Part shown: one piece after another, positions 43,452 through 53,390 of the stretch
Position numbering within the stretch: position 1 is the first letter of the stretch
Layout: each line of letters begins with the position of its first letter
Assembly (NCBI GenBank): GCA_020636315.1
Contig: JACJYA010000002.1
Location: 1-64,000, forward strand
Direction of reading: 5' to 3'
From: Lewinellaceae bacterium
GTDB taxonomy: Bacteria; Bacteroidota; Bacteroidia; Chitinophagales; Saprospiraceae
Length of the DNA: 64,000 bases
The notes under the pieces: generated by a model
What the model was told of the DNA's origin: nothing
The model's database searches: none
The model's input: only the letters and a program-made list of their open reading frames with translations
Made by a program: the position numbers and the translations under genes

Positions 43452-46322
43452 TTAAAGGGTAAAGATCAGGCGGGCGAAAGCAAAGCGCCCCATGAAGCCG
43501 AATTGCTGGGCGCGGCGCGAGTACAGGAATTGCGCCGAGCCCTGATTGGCTTCAATGTTTTTATCCGGATACACATCCAGCAGGTTGTTGGAGCCCACAG
43601 TAAGGTTGACAGCCTTAGCCAGCTGGTAGCCCAGGCTTAGGTCGGTCACTACTTTACCGGAGAACACCTGCTGATTGGCCACGGTATTGGTAGCTTCCGT
43701 GACCTCTCCAAAGTAAACGTTGCGCAGGAAAGCGTTGAATTTTCCGGCGCTCAGGTTAAAGGTAAGGTTAACCTTGGTACGGGGTACCGCTTCTTCCAGA
43801 TAGATCCGGCTGGTCTCATCGAAGTAAACATCCTCCAGTCCTACCAGTTCCGGTGAGGTTTGAACGTCACCCACCTTCTCTGTTTTGGAGAAGATACCCG
43901 CCAGGCTGGTTTTCAAGGTGCCGCCGTTGAAGCGCCAATCATGAGTAAGCACCACATCGACACCCTGAGAGCGGGTATCGATGGAGTTGGCGAAGAAGTT
44001 GGCCTGCTCGGCATTAGCCTGGGCAAACAGCCTGGCCAGTTCTTCCTTCTGAGCATCGGTTTTACCGTCGCCGGGATCAAAAGTACCGGTAAGGACCACC
44101 CGGTTGTCAATATCGACCTGGAATGCGTCAACGGTCAGGCTCAGGTTCAGGGCCGGTATCCGGCTGGTGAAGCCCAGAGACAGGCTCTTTGAAGTCTCTT
44201 CCGTCAATTGAGGGATACCCAGGATGCGGGCAATCCGGGAATTGTTACTGAAGGTGCCGACCTCATTGGGGATGCCATCCACAAAGAGCGTGGAGGTGGA
44301 ATTGAAGTAGATCTGAGCCAGCGAAGGCGCCCGGAAGCCGGTGCTGAACGCCCCGCGAAGGGAAATATCATCCGTCACCTTATAGCGGGAAGACACCTTG
44401 AAGTTGGTGGTGGAACCGAAGTCGCTGTAATTCTCAAAGCGCACTGCGCCGGTCAACAACCAGCTTTCGGTAATATCCGCCTCGATATCCGTATAGGCAG
44501 CAACGCTGTTGCGGAATTCGTCCAGTTCATTATCGGGGCGGAAGCCGGGGAATACCTGTGCGCCGCCGGGGCGGCTCCGGCCGAAGAAGTCCGTTACAAG
44601 GTCTTCCGCAGGGGTAGTAGGCATAACCACCTGTCCGAAGCGGTCGTAACTGGCGTAGGAATTTTCCCCGCCTGCATTGATCTCATAATTCTCAACCCGG
44701 AATTCTGCCCCGAAAGCCACGTTCAGCCCGTAAAGAATATCATCCCAATGGCGGCTCAGGTCGAAGTTGGCCGTGTTCTGAGCAAAGGCAAACCCACCTG
44801 AGTCAAACTCAAAGGGAGTAGAATTTTGCAGGGTGGCATTATTTGAATTCTGGACGTTGTATCGGAAAGCATTACGGCCGAAGGTATTGCTGAAGTCAGC
44901 ATTCCAGCCACTCAGGTCCCCACGTATCCCTACCGCGATTGATTGGTCATTAATGTCTGTATGGATCTGCGGCAGGAAACCATTGAGATAAGCGGGCGTA
45001 TAAGTGCGCTGCTGGTTAGGGAAACGGTAGAAACCTGTCGCCAGGCCATCACGCAGGCTGAGCCCGCCGAAGGCATAGACCTCCGCCTTATCGCCAAGGG
45101 GCAGCTTCATATTCATAAAAAACTTGCCTCCCCGCAGTTCCGATTGGCCAACGCGCATATTAAAATCGGTGCGCTTTGTACCACGAACGGCCAGCTCTGC
45201 CTCGGTCACATCGGTTGCCAGCAGTTCCTGAAGGCCGGCAAGGTCGGCATCCTTGATCTGTTGCTTGAAATCGGAGGAAAAATGAGAAACCTGGCCGGCA
45301 TAATTTTTCAGGTCCTCTTCCGAAAGGTTGCTGAGGTCAGCCCCATCCTGGTTGGCCACCCATTCTATGGCGTTGTATGCGTTGTAGATGCTTCCTGAAT
45401 ACTCTTTCATCCGGCTGGTCCAGCCCCGGCTTTCGAAAGAGCCGGTGAAATTGATAAAACCACCCTGGGCTCCCAGAGGCAAGCCGTAGTTGAGGCTGAG
45501 GTCGTAGGTATCCCCATCTGACCCGCCGGTGAAGAAATTGGAGCCTTCAGAGAAATACGCGCCCGAAGTGAAGTTAGCGGTCAATTTATTGTAATCATCC
45601 CGCATAATGAGGTTGATCACTCCGGCAATGGCATCAGAACCATATTGCGCAGCAGCACCATCGCGCAGGATCTCAATGCGTTCTATGGCTGCTGCGGGTA
45701 AGGCATTAAGGTCCGTACCGACATTACCCCGCCCGAAAGTACCATTAACATTGACCAGGGAAGAGGTGTGGCGGCGCTTGCCATTGACCAGTACCAGCAC
45801 CTGGTCGGGGCCCAGGCCCCGCAGAGAGGCAGGGTCTATATGGTCCGTGCCGTCAGAAATGGTTTGGGTGTTGGACGTGAAAGAAGGGGCGACATAGTTC
45901 AACATCTGGTTGAGGTTGGTCTGCGGAGCAGCCCTGGCCAGGTTCTTGACGTCTAGTACATCAACCGGCACGGCGCTCTCCAGTTTGGTGCGGCCGGCAC
46001 TTCGCGAGCCGACAATGACCACTTCACTGAGGATCTCCCCGGTAGGCAATTCTGCATTGACCACCTCCCGGCCGTCGATATTGACTTCCAGGGTGGTGAA
46101 ACCGACAAAGGAAAAGACCAGAGTATTGGCGCCTTCAGGCACGTTTAGGGAATATTTCCCATCAAAATCGGTGACCGTTCCGGCCGAAGTGCCTTTGGCC
46201 TGAATGGTAGCGCCGATGAGCGGGCCTTCGCCTTCACCGGTTACTACTCCAGTTACTGTTTTTTGTGCATTCAGGGTAATGGAAACCACTACTCCCAGCA
46301 TAAGTAATAAAACTCGTTTCAT
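43452..46322 (-). CDS. TonB-dependent outer-membrane receptor
   Basis: The 956-residue receptor has a signal peptide (VLLLMLGVVVSITLNAQ), a CarboxypepD-regulatory-like beta-sandwich (about 20-110; KTVTGVVTGEGEGPLIGATI), a plug domain (about 115-235; ILRDGAAAQYGSDAIAGVIN) and a 22-strand barrel ending RFAFARLIFTL. It takes up a large or scarce substrate with energy from TonB-ExbBD. No SusD partner is adjacent, so it is not a standard SusCD pair, and sequence alone does not name the ligand. The plug motif and barrel resemble siderophore/vitamin-type more than SusC-type receptors (inference). Confidence 0.92.
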   Translation of the reverse strand: MKRVLLLMLGVVVSITLNAQKTVTGVVTGEGEGPLIGATIQAKGTSAGTVTDFDGKYSLNVPEGANTLVFSFVGFTTLEVNIDGREVVNAELPTGEILSEVVIVGSRSAGRTKLESAVPVDVLDVKNLARAAPQTNLNQMLNYVAPSFTSNTQTISDGTDHIDPASLRGLGPDQVLVLVNGKRRHTSSLVNVNGTFGRGNVGTDLNALPAAAIERIEILRDGAAAQYGSDAIAGVINLIMRDDYNKLTANFTSGAYFSEGSNFFTGGSDGDTYDLSLNYGLPLGAQGGFINFTGSFESRGWTSRMKEYSGSIYNAYNAIEWVANQDGADLSNLSEEDLKNYAGQVSHFSSDFKQQIKDADLAGLQELLATDVTEAELAVRGTKRTDFNMRVGQSELRGGKFFMNMKLPLGDKAEVYAFGGLSLRDGLATGFYRFPNQQRTYTPAYLNGFLPQIHTDINDQSIAVGIRGDLSGWNADFSNTFGRNAFRYNVQNSNNATLQNSTPFEFDSGGFAFAQNTANFDLSRHWDDILYGLNVAFGAEFRVENYEINAGGENSYASYDRFGQVVMPTTPAEDLVTDFFGRSRPGGAQVFPGFRPDNELDEFRNSVAAYTDIEADITESWLLTGAVRFENYSDFGSTTNFKVSSRYKVTDDISLRGAFSTGFRAPSLAQIYFNSTSTLFVDGIPNEVGTFSNNSRIARILGIPQLTEETSKSLSLGFTSRIPALNLSLTVDAFQVDIDNRVVLTGTFDPGDGKTDAQKEELARLFAQANAEQANFFANSIDTRSQGVDVVLTHDWRFNGGTLKTSLAGIFSKTEKVGDVQTSPELVGLEDVYFDETSRIYLEEAVPRTKVNLTFNLSAGKFNAFLRNVYFGEVTEATNTVANQQVFSGKVVTDLSLGYQLAKAVNLTVGSNNLLDVYPDKNIEANQGSAQFLYSRRAQQFGFMGRFAFARLIFTL

Positions 46323-46543
46323 AAACTAGATATTTAAATGAACAATCTAAAGTCCACGCTCAGGCCCGAGGGGCTGATTTTTTAATTACTCGCGCAAAAA
46401 ACTACCGAGGATTTGTTTTTATAGGTTAAAAAGACAGGTAAGATGAGTTAAATTAGCTTTTTTTTTTCAAACCTTCTGTATCAGGGAGAAGAATCCTTTA
46501 TCCCCTGTGTGAACTCCCTTTCGGCCTTTAGCGTTTTCCAGAC

Positions 46544-46945
46544 ATGGAAAACCACCCAATTCTGCTCTTCGATGGCGTCTGCAACCTCTGCAATGGCGCC
46601 GTACAGTTCATCATTCAAAGAGACCCGGACGGGATTTTCCGGTTTGCCTCCCTTCAGTCTGCCGCAGCAAAGCAAGTACTCACCCAATTTCCGGAAGCCC
46701 CCACGGATATCAGCACCATCATCCTGGTTGAGCGGGGCCGGCTGTTCACAAAGTCCGACGCCGCACTCAGAACAGCCCGGTACCTCTCAGGCGCCTGGCC
46801 GGCGCTCTACAGCTTCATCATCGTTCCCCGCCCCATCCGCAACGCCATATACGACTGGGTCGCCCGCAACCGCTATCAGTGGTTCGGGAAGAAGGACAAG
46901 TGCATGATCCCTACGCCGGGGCTGAAGAACAGATTCCTGGAATAG
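46544..46945 (+). CDS. DCC family thiol-disulfide oxidoreductase (YuxK/DUF393)
   Basis: The 133-residue protein begins MENHPILLFDGVCNLCNGAV; DGVCNLC gives the family its DCC name (DxxCxxC). It also has FASLQSAAAKQVL, SDAALRTARYLSG and a C-terminal membrane-associating helix (ALYSFIIVPRPIRNAIY). Members are thioredoxin-like small redox proteins of unknown partner. It is free-standing between the TonB receptor and the ABC/M1 gene. The 201 bases after it hold only a repeated CAGCGCTGGAC. Confidence 0.9.
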   Translation: MENHPILLFDGVCNLCNGAVQFIIQRDPDGIFRFASLQSAAAKQVLTQFPEAPTDISTIILVERGRLFTKSDAALRTARYLSGAWPALYSFIIVPRPIRNAIYDWVARNRYQWFGKKDKCMIPTPGLKNRFLE

Positions 46946-47146
46946 AGAACTGGGTATCAGTGAGGAAAAAAGTCCTGATGGCTACCATTCCAGCGCTGGA
47001 CAAGTTCGCGGTTCGGATTTCGGTATTCGCAACAGCGCTGGACGGCTTCAGCTTACCTGTTTCCAACTGGGTCCAACGTTAGACGGGCAGCCATCCTGAT
47101 AAACTGCTTTACTGTTCCCTTTATCCACACACTGATATTCTGCTCT

Positions 47147-50100
47147 CTACTTCCGGCTCACATCTATCATTTTCAGGTAAGGGTCCAGTCGAACCGCGGC
47201 CGGCTTTTTGTCCAGGATGGCCGTCACCTTGTTGTGAATACGGGTTACCTTGTATTTTTTCAGGCAGAGCTCCACCTCCCGCCGCTGGCCATTGATGTCC
47301 TCTGCACCGAAAAAGCCAATTTCGACATAATCCTGTAGCGGCAAAGACCGTATGGGCGGTTTTAAAGGGTCCGGCTGAAAAGACAAGGAGCCGCCATTTT
47401 CCGTCTCAAAGGAGCGCCGCCCCTTTCCATCGGCCCTGTATTTGCTTACCAGGAATTCGACATCCGCCCGATAGCGGCCTCCGGGCAGGGGCTTTATTTC
47501 CAGGTTGAGTACCCGGTTGTCGTACAGGGTTATTGTCTCAAACAGGTCGCTGATCAGGTATTGAAGGGAATCGGGCGTTGCTTTTCTGATGTACTTCAGC
47601 ATCTCAAGTGAAGTGGTATAGGGGGCACCCTGGAAACGCACTTTTTCGAGGTAGGCTCTTATGGCGGCATTCAACTGCTGTTCTCCAATATGGCAACTCA
47701 AGGCATACAGCACCAATGCGCCCTTTCGGTAGTTGATGTAATCCTGCCGGGGCCCGGCGTACAGGAGCGGGCGCTCCTTTCGGCTTTCCTCCGCTCTTCC
47801 CCTGAGATACAGATCCAGGTCCAGCTTCAGCAAGCGCAGCATCGCAGCCCTTCCGTATTCTTTTTCCAGCACTCTCAGCGCTGTATATTCCGCCATGCTT
47901 TCGGTGAGCATTTTAGCGCCCAGCACATCGGCGGGAAGGAGCTGGTTGCCCCACCACTGATGGGCCATCTCATGAGCAGCCACATAGAAGGGGAAATTGA
48001 CCCCGTCGTCTTTCCCGCCGGTGGTATCGGCGATGAAGTGAAGTTCCGATAGCGGTATAGAATTGGCAAAAGTCGTCGAGAAAGCCCCCACTGTCAGGGG
48101 AAGCTCAATGATCCGGGCCTGCCGGTGCTGATAGGGGCTGAAATAGCGGGTGTTATAGGACAGCGCGCCTTTCAGGCCGTTCAGCATCGGATTCAGGTTG
48201 AATTTATGCTCTTTGTGGTAATAGATCTCCAGATCCACACCCTTCCATTTGTCCCTCAACACCTCATACCTTCCGGAATTGACCCCGAAGTATTTCTTGA
48301 TCCGGCTGTCCATCCTGTAATGAAAAAAACGCCTCCTCTCCTCTACCCATTCCCGTTGCAGATAGCCCGGAGCCAGGGCAATCTGATCTTCGGATGTGCT
48401 GACAACCGCTTCGAAAGTGATCCAGTCGGCGTCATTGGAGGAGTAGGAATTGCGCCGGGCGGTAGTGTCTTCCGGAGGCGGTTTTTCGCCGCTCCGGGGT
48501 GGCAGGCCATACCGGGCACGCTTGCCGTTATCAGTCAGTTCCACCGGCCGGTATCCCAGCCCCGGAAAAACCTCATCGGTGAAAAAAGTACCGTTGTATT
48601 TAATGGGCGAACTCGTCCGGAGCAGGGTGCTGGGTTCATTTCTAAGTTCGAAATACATCTTCAGGCTGTCGCCGGGAACCAAAGGTTCCTCCAGGCGGTG
48701 TATCCCGAACCGGATAAGGGTATCCTGGCGGACTTCCCGGGCAGGCCGGCCAAAGTGATAGCTCGTTTCCTCATCATAACTGTAGTGGACCAGCAGGGTG
48801 TCTATGTTTTGAGCAGATTTATTCACCAAAGTATAAGTGCCGCTGGCCCTGAAACTCCGCTTTTCGGGGAAGAGATCAATCTGCAATTGAATTGCCGTGA
48901 TCCGGGGTTGTGTAAAGTGTTCGTATTTTTTGTACCTGCGTTCATTCTCCACCTTCCACCGTTCTTCTTCCTCCGGAGAGTTGATCCGCCGGTAAGCGAT
49001 ATTTTCTTCGTAATACAACGTAAAACCCAGTGCCAGGAAAGTGGTGGAGAAGAAGAGGAGGGCGCAGGCCGTCCTTCCCCGGAAACGCGCTTTGGCAATT
49101 TTTAAGCGTTCGGACAGTGAAAAAACCAGCCCCCGGGCCTGGAGCAGCAAGGTTGCCGTCAGCAGGGCCAGCCCTCCCAGCATCCAGTAGGCTTTGTACA
49201 GAGCCCACGGCGGCAGGCCCGCGCCAAACTTGTCCAGGGCGGAATACCGGTAATCCGGGGACTGGTTAAACCGGAAAACATATTCATCGATACCCAGCTC
49301 GGGCAGCCCCAGAACGCCCATCGACCCCAGTATCAGGAAGAACAGCCCCAGGTAGGGGTTGGTGAACAAGGTTTGGACAAAAAGGGCGGCAAAGGCCCAG
49401 ATGACGAGCCCGGGAAGATACAGGCCAAAGAGTTGGAATACATACAGGCCAATCTCCAGCCGGTAATATCCATAATACAACTGCACGGCCACCCCACCGG
49501 CCATAATGAGCAGCAGCAGCACTACCTGCATCCGGATCAGGGCGATGGCTTTTGAAAAAAGAAGCACCCAATTGGGTGCAGGGGTGCTGTCCACCAGTTG
49601 ATCACAACGGGCGCTCCTGGCGCGGTGCACCAGCATTCCGGCGTACAAAAAGGTCAGGAGGTGGACCGCTCCCAAAAAAACGAAAGCCGGAACATTCAGC
49701 ATTTTCCAGGTAACGGGCAGGGTACGGAAGCCATACTGCGGGTTCATCTCCGCCTGCTGGAAGAAAACCATCAGCAGGCCCACCGCCAGTATGCTGAGGA
49801 ACATCCGGCTACTCAGAATATACCGGAATTCAAAAGACGAAAGGCGCCAGGTGGTTCTCACGTGCTGCCGAAGAGAAAAGCCGGGCCGGACGCCGGACAG
49901 CTCCACTATGGCCATCCCGCCAGAGTTTTTTTCCGTGCCATGGGCTTCCTGTCTCCGCCTCCGTCCCCGGTAGTATCCGTAGTGGTGAAGCGCAAAACGC
50001 CAGTAGCCAGCCGCGAAAACAACAGCCGATACGCCCAGCCAGAAAAACCGGTTGAAAATAACTGCGGCTTCCACAGGCGGCAACAGTTCATTGCGTTCCG

Positions 50101-50788
50101 CAAACGTCCAGTAACGGGTATAGTAGAAGCAGGCTTTCTGCCCGAACGGATCGAAAAGAGCGGCCGCAAACCGGGAGTCTGGCCCACTCAGCAGGCTCCC
50201 GGCCAGCATTTGTACAAACAACAGCAGCACCACACAGATAAAGCCCGCGTAAATGTTCCGGGTGAGGGCCACCGCGGTGAAAACAGCCGCTCCGAAGAAC
50301 AGAATATTGGGCAGCAGGTATATCAGATAAAGCTGCAGGTAGGCTTCCGGCCGGAAAGGCCCCACCAGCCCCGGATCGGCGCCCGGCAGGCGGGCGCCAA
50401 TGTAAAAACCCAGGCCCAGAGAAAAAACAATGATCACCAGAACGCAAAAAGCGCTGAAGAACTTGGCGAGCAGGTAACTCTTTTTGGCCATCGGATAAGC
50501 ATATAATAAGGTGTGTACATTGCCTTTGAAATCCCGGGAAATACATCCCCCGATAATAGCGGGCACAAGGAAAAGGATCAGCTTGAAAAAGAACCCGGCC
50601 ATTTCCTGAAGCCGAAGTGGAGCATTAGCGAGCACTTCCATTCCCGGCACTGCCCTCTGTTCTCCAAAAATGCCTGCATGTGCGGCCATGGTGGCGCAGG
50701 AAATAAACAAGAGGATCAGCCCATAGGCATAAACGGAAGGCTGGCGGAGCCAGTACCGGATCTCCCAGATAAAAATAGTGGTGAACAT
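47147..50788 (-). CDS. ABC-2 type permease fused to M1 family aminopeptidase
   Basis: The 1213-residue protein joins two parts. Residues 1-560 hold about twelve membrane helices in two ABC-2-type permease halves (first FTTIFIWEIRYWLRQP; second about 310-560). After a last helix near 570-590, a gluzincin peptidase faces the periplasm: HEMAHQWWGNQL with His939, and the third zinc ligand in TESMAEYTALRVL. Such fusions occur in Bacteroidota and are annotated as ABC transporter permease/M1 aminopeptidase. The ATPase gene ends 13 bases upstream, so the two form one operon and one complex. It may export and trim peptides, or process surface proteins; the substrate is unknown. Confidence 0.9.
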   Translation of the reverse strand: MFTTIFIWEIRYWLRQPSVYAYGLILLFISCATMAAHAGIFGEQRAVPGMEVLANAPLRLQEMAGFFFKLILFLVPAIIGGCISRDFKGNVHTLLYAYPMAKKSYLLAKFFSAFCVLVIIVFSLGLGFYIGARLPGADPGLVGPFRPEAYLQLYLIYLLPNILFFGAAVFTAVALTRNIYAGFICVVLLLFVQMLAGSLLSGPDSRFAAALFDPFGQKACFYYTRYWTFAERNELLPPVEAAVIFNRFFWLGVSAVVFAAGYWRFALHHYGYYRGRRRRQEAHGTEKNSGGMAIVELSGVRPGFSLRQHVRTTWRLSSFEFRYILSSRMFLSILAVGLLMVFFQQAEMNPQYGFRTLPVTWKMLNVPAFVFLGAVHLLTFLYAGMLVHRARSARCDQLVDSTPAPNWVLLFSKAIALIRMQVVLLLLIMAGGVAVQLYYGYYRLEIGLYVFQLFGLYLPGLVIWAFAALFVQTLFTNPYLGLFFLILGSMGVLGLPELGIDEYVFRFNQSPDYRYSALDKFGAGLPPWALYKAYWMLGGLALLTATLLLQARGLVFSLSERLKIAKARFRGRTACALLFFSTTFLALGFTLYYEENIAYRRINSPEEEERWKVENERRYKKYEHFTQPRITAIQLQIDLFPEKRSFRASGTYTLVNKSAQNIDTLLVHYSYDEETSYHFGRPAREVRQDTLIRFGIHRLEEPLVPGDSLKMYFELRNEPSTLLRTSSPIKYNGTFFTDEVFPGLGYRPVELTDNGKRARYGLPPRSGEKPPPEDTTARRNSYSSNDADWITFEAVVSTSEDQIALAPGYLQREWVEERRRFFHYRMDSRIKKYFGVNSGRYEVLRDKWKGVDLEIYYHKEHKFNLNPMLNGLKGALSYNTRYFSPYQHRQARIIELPLTVGAFSTTFANSIPLSELHFIADTTGGKDDGVNFPFYVAAHEMAHQWWGNQLLPADVLGAKMLTESMAEYTALRVLEKEYGRAAMLRLLKLDLDLYLRGRAEESRKERPLLYAGPRQDYINYRKGALVLYALSCHIGEQQLNAAIRAYLEKVRFQGAPYTTSLEMLKYIRKATPDSLQYLISDLFETITLYDNRVLNLEIKPLPGGRYRADVEFLVSKYRADGKGRRSFETENGGSLSFQPDPLKPPIRSLPLQDYVEIGFFGAEDINGQRREVELCLKKYKVTRIHNKVTAILDKKPAAVRLDPYLKMIDVSRK

Positions 50789-50801
50789 AAATTATAAGGA
50801 A

Positions 50802-51698
50802 TTAGGAGTTTTGGATATTGGCGCCGCCCTCTTTTTTCAGGGCCAGGAAATACGCATCTTCCAGTTGTGGGTTCGCTGCCGAAAATTCCGGTGAAGGGCG
50901 ATGTGGGGAATATACCCGTATGGCAATGTTGTTATGCTCGACATAACCGGCGGACAACAACGGGTATTGTACCTCCACGCTTTCCAGCAATTCGCGCGGG
51001 ATCATCCGCGTCCACACCTTTCCCTTCAGGGCGGCGGTGGCGGCGGCCGGGGTTGTCCGCTGAAGGAGCCTGCCCTGGTGGAGGATCGCCACTTCACTAC
51101 AGAGTTCTTTTACATCCTCCACGATATGGGTGGAAAAAATGACTACATTTCGGGTACCTATATCACGAAGGATGTTGAGGAAGCGCCTGCGCTCAGCCGG
51201 GTCAAGGCCGGCAGTGGGTTCATCGACGATGATCAGCTGCGGGTTGTTCAGCAGCAACTGGGCAATACCGAACCGTTGTTTCATTCCCCCGGAATAACTA
51301 TCGACTTTCTTTTTGCGCACCTCATACAGGTTGGTTATTTCCAGGGCGTGCTGTATCAGCCGGCGGCGTTCTCTCCGGGAGAAAATGCCCTTCAGCGTGG
51401 CAAAATAGTCCAGCAGGCGCTCAGCCGATACGCCGGGATAGAGGCCGAACTCCTGGGGCAGGTAGCCCAGTACCCGGCGGAGGCGCATGGGGTCCTTCAA
51501 TGCGTCGATGCCGTTAAAGGTGATGCTCCCGGAATCAGGGTTCTGCAGGGTGGCGATGGCCCGCATCAGGGTCGATTTGCCGGCTCCGTTTGGCCCCAGC
51601 AGGCCGAACATGCCGGCGCCAATACTGAGGTTGAGCCGGTCGATGGCTTTGACGCCGTTGCCATATACTTTGGTGAGGTTGGAAATGGTTAACTGCAT
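50802..51698 (-). CDS. ABC transporter ATP-binding protein, partner of the permease-M1 fusion
   Basis: This 298-residue ATPase has Walker A GPNGAGKST, Q-loop YLPQEFGLYP, signature YSGGMKQRFGIAQ, Walker B LIIVDEPTAGLDP and the H-loop FSTHIV. The C-terminal 80 residues are an extra domain found in the ABC-2 exporter ATPases. The start MQLTISNLTKVYG at 51698 is used; the frame upstream to 51755 is atypical. It lies 13 bases ahead of the permease gene, and it is divergent from the LytS-type kinase gene with 216 bases between, containing TACATTCG on its strand (51731-51724), one base off a -7 element. Confidence 0.94.
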   Translation of the reverse strand: MQLTISNLTKVYGNGVKAIDRLNLSIGAGMFGLLGPNGAGKSTLMRAIATLQNPDSGSITFNGIDALKDPMRLRRVLGYLPQEFGLYPGVSAERLLDYFATLKGIFSRRERRRLIQHALEITNLYEVRKKKVDSYSGGMKQRFGIAQLLLNNPQLIIVDEPTAGLDPAERRRFLNILRDIGTRNVVIFSTHIVEDVKELCSEVAILHQGRLLQRTTPAAATAALKGKVWTRMIPRELLESVEVQYPLLSAGYVEHNNIAIRVYSPHRPSPEFSAANPQLEDAYFLALKKEGGANIQNS

Positions 51699-51914
51699 AG
51701 TGCGGTAATGGTTTATTTTCCATCGAATGTAGCGCGGAAGAAGAAGAAAGCCCATTAATCGTGATGAAGGAGCCCGAAACGGTGATCACCGCCGGAAACT
51801 GCTCCTGAAACGCCTTTTGCTCCTTTCGTCACGGATTCGGCGCCTCTGGCCATGCAAATTTGAAGCACCTGCTTATTTTTAGTTGATTCGCCCGGTCAGC
51901 CTAAAAGCAAAGAC

Positions 51915-53390
51915 ATGAAAATCCTGCTAAAAAATATCGAACAGTTCATTCTGTCCAATACCGCCTGGGCTTTTGCATCCGGTATCCTTTTTACCAGCAC
52001 CATCATGGTTTTTCTGGAAGGCCGTCAGGAGTGGGCGGTGTATCTGGCTTACGTCGGCAAAACCGGGTTGCTTTTCGCGCCCGTTCTCGCCTTTGCCGGG
52101 TTCAGGGAACAATTGCAGGAGCGGCTCTCTCTACCGGCGTTTATCCTGCTTTGGGCCTTTTGTTTCCTGGCTTACCCCTGGCTGACAGAACTGTCGGGCG
52201 GGTACAGGTTTATTGACGCTTCTGACAAAGGCCTGGTTGCGGTGAGGAGCACCGGGGCCTGGTTCCTGGCCACCGAACTGGCCATTCAGCTGAACAATTT
52301 CTGGCTGGGAAGGAAACGATTGCGGCGTTGGGCGGAGCGCATAAGCCTGGAACAGGGGATACTGTTGCTGACTGCCGTTTTTGCACTTTTTTTTGCGGGG
52401 CTGAGTTATTCCGTTCCCGGAAACCCTATCAGGGAAGCCTCGGCCTCCAAGCTGGCCGGTTTCATCATTCAGATCTATATCATCCTGCTCATTTACTACT
52501 GCTTTTATTGGGTAAACCACTATTTCCTGATCAATAAAGTGCTCCGGCGGAAGGGGGCCGTCATTTACGGCCTGGCGTTGATCGCCACGGTGGTGGCCTT
52601 TTACCCCATTGCCGCCCAGTTGATCTACTGGCTTCCCATAACCCGGCAGACGGAGATCCACCCGGTTAACAACGGACAAATTTTCGGGGAGATCAATGCT
52701 TTTATTCCCCTGCTGGGTATGCTGTTCAGCATCCCCTTCATCCTGGCCATTAAATGGTTCCGGCAGAACAACGAGATTGCCGCTCTGGCGCGGGAAAAAG
52801 CGGAAACCGAACTAAACCTGCTGAAGCAGCAGATCAACCCCCATTTCTTTTTCAACACCCTGAACAACCTGTATGCCCTGAGCCTTACGCAGGATAAACA
52901 AACTCCGGAAGCCATAATGCAGCTTTCGGAGCTCATGCGTTATGTGATCTACAAAGGAAAGGAAGACAGCGTCCGCCTGGAAGAAGAGGTCAATTATTTA
53001 GAAGATTACGTGCGCATCCAGCAGATCCGGCTGCACAAGCAGCTCGACTTTCGTATTGCGAAAGAGATTAGCGACGGGCAAATACCCGTGCCGCCTCTGC
53101 TGTTCATCCCTCTGGTGGAAAATGCTTTCAAGCACGGAATCGAACCGGCGGAAAAGGCCTGTTTTTTGTATATTCATCTCAAAAGCGGCCCGGATGGCCT
53201 GGAGTTTTGCTGCGAGAACTCCCTGGAAGGCAAAGCTGCCGGACACAGAGGGATCGGGCTGGACAACATCCGCCGCCGGCTTCAACTTCGATTCCCGGGC
53301 CGGCACGAACTTCGGGTGGAAGAAAAACGGGATTCTTTTAAAGCAACCCTCAAATTAGCTTATGGCCAAACTGCGTTCTCTGATCATTGA
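51915..53390 (+). CDS. LytS-type sensor histidine kinase
   Basis: The 491-residue kinase has about seven membrane helices in residues 1-280 and then the His_kinase (PF06580) domain: KQQINPHFFFNTLNNLYALS with His310, followed by an ATPase domain whose N box reads FIPLVENAFKHGI and a glycine box HRGIGLDNIRRRL. It has no separate extracellular sensor, so the membrane part probably senses. Its end overlaps the regulator start by 29 bases, indicating coupled translation. Divergence from the ABC/M1 operon suggests that operon is its target (inference). Confidence 0.93.
   Translation: MKILLKNIEQFILSNTAWAFASGILFTSTIMVFLEGRQEWAVYLAYVGKTGLLFAPVLAFAGFREQLQERLSLPAFILLWAFCFLAYPWLTELSGGYRFIDASDKGLVAVRSTGAWFLATELAIQLNNFWLGRKRLRRWAERISLEQGILLLTAVFALFFAGLSYSVPGNPIREASASKLAGFIIQIYIILLIYYCFYWVNHYFLINKVLRRKGAVIYGLALIATVVAFYPIAAQLIYWLPITRQTEIHPVNNGQIFGEINAFIPLLGMLFSIPFILAIKWFRQNNEIAALAREKAETELNLLKQQINPHFFFNTLNNLYALSLTQDKQTPEAIMQLSELMRYVIYKGKEDSVRLEEEVNYLEDYVRIQQIRLHKQLDFRIAKEISDGQIPVPPLLFIPLVENAFKHGIEPAEKACFLYIHLKSGPDGLEFCCENSLEGKAAGHRGIGLDNIRRRLQLRFPGRHELRVEEKRDSFKATLKLAYGQTAFSDH

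Noticed and set aside
47147..50788. A frameshift joining two separate genes (permease and peptidase)
   Set aside because: The frame is continuous and such fusions are known in Bacteroidota; no stop or shift is seen at the junction.
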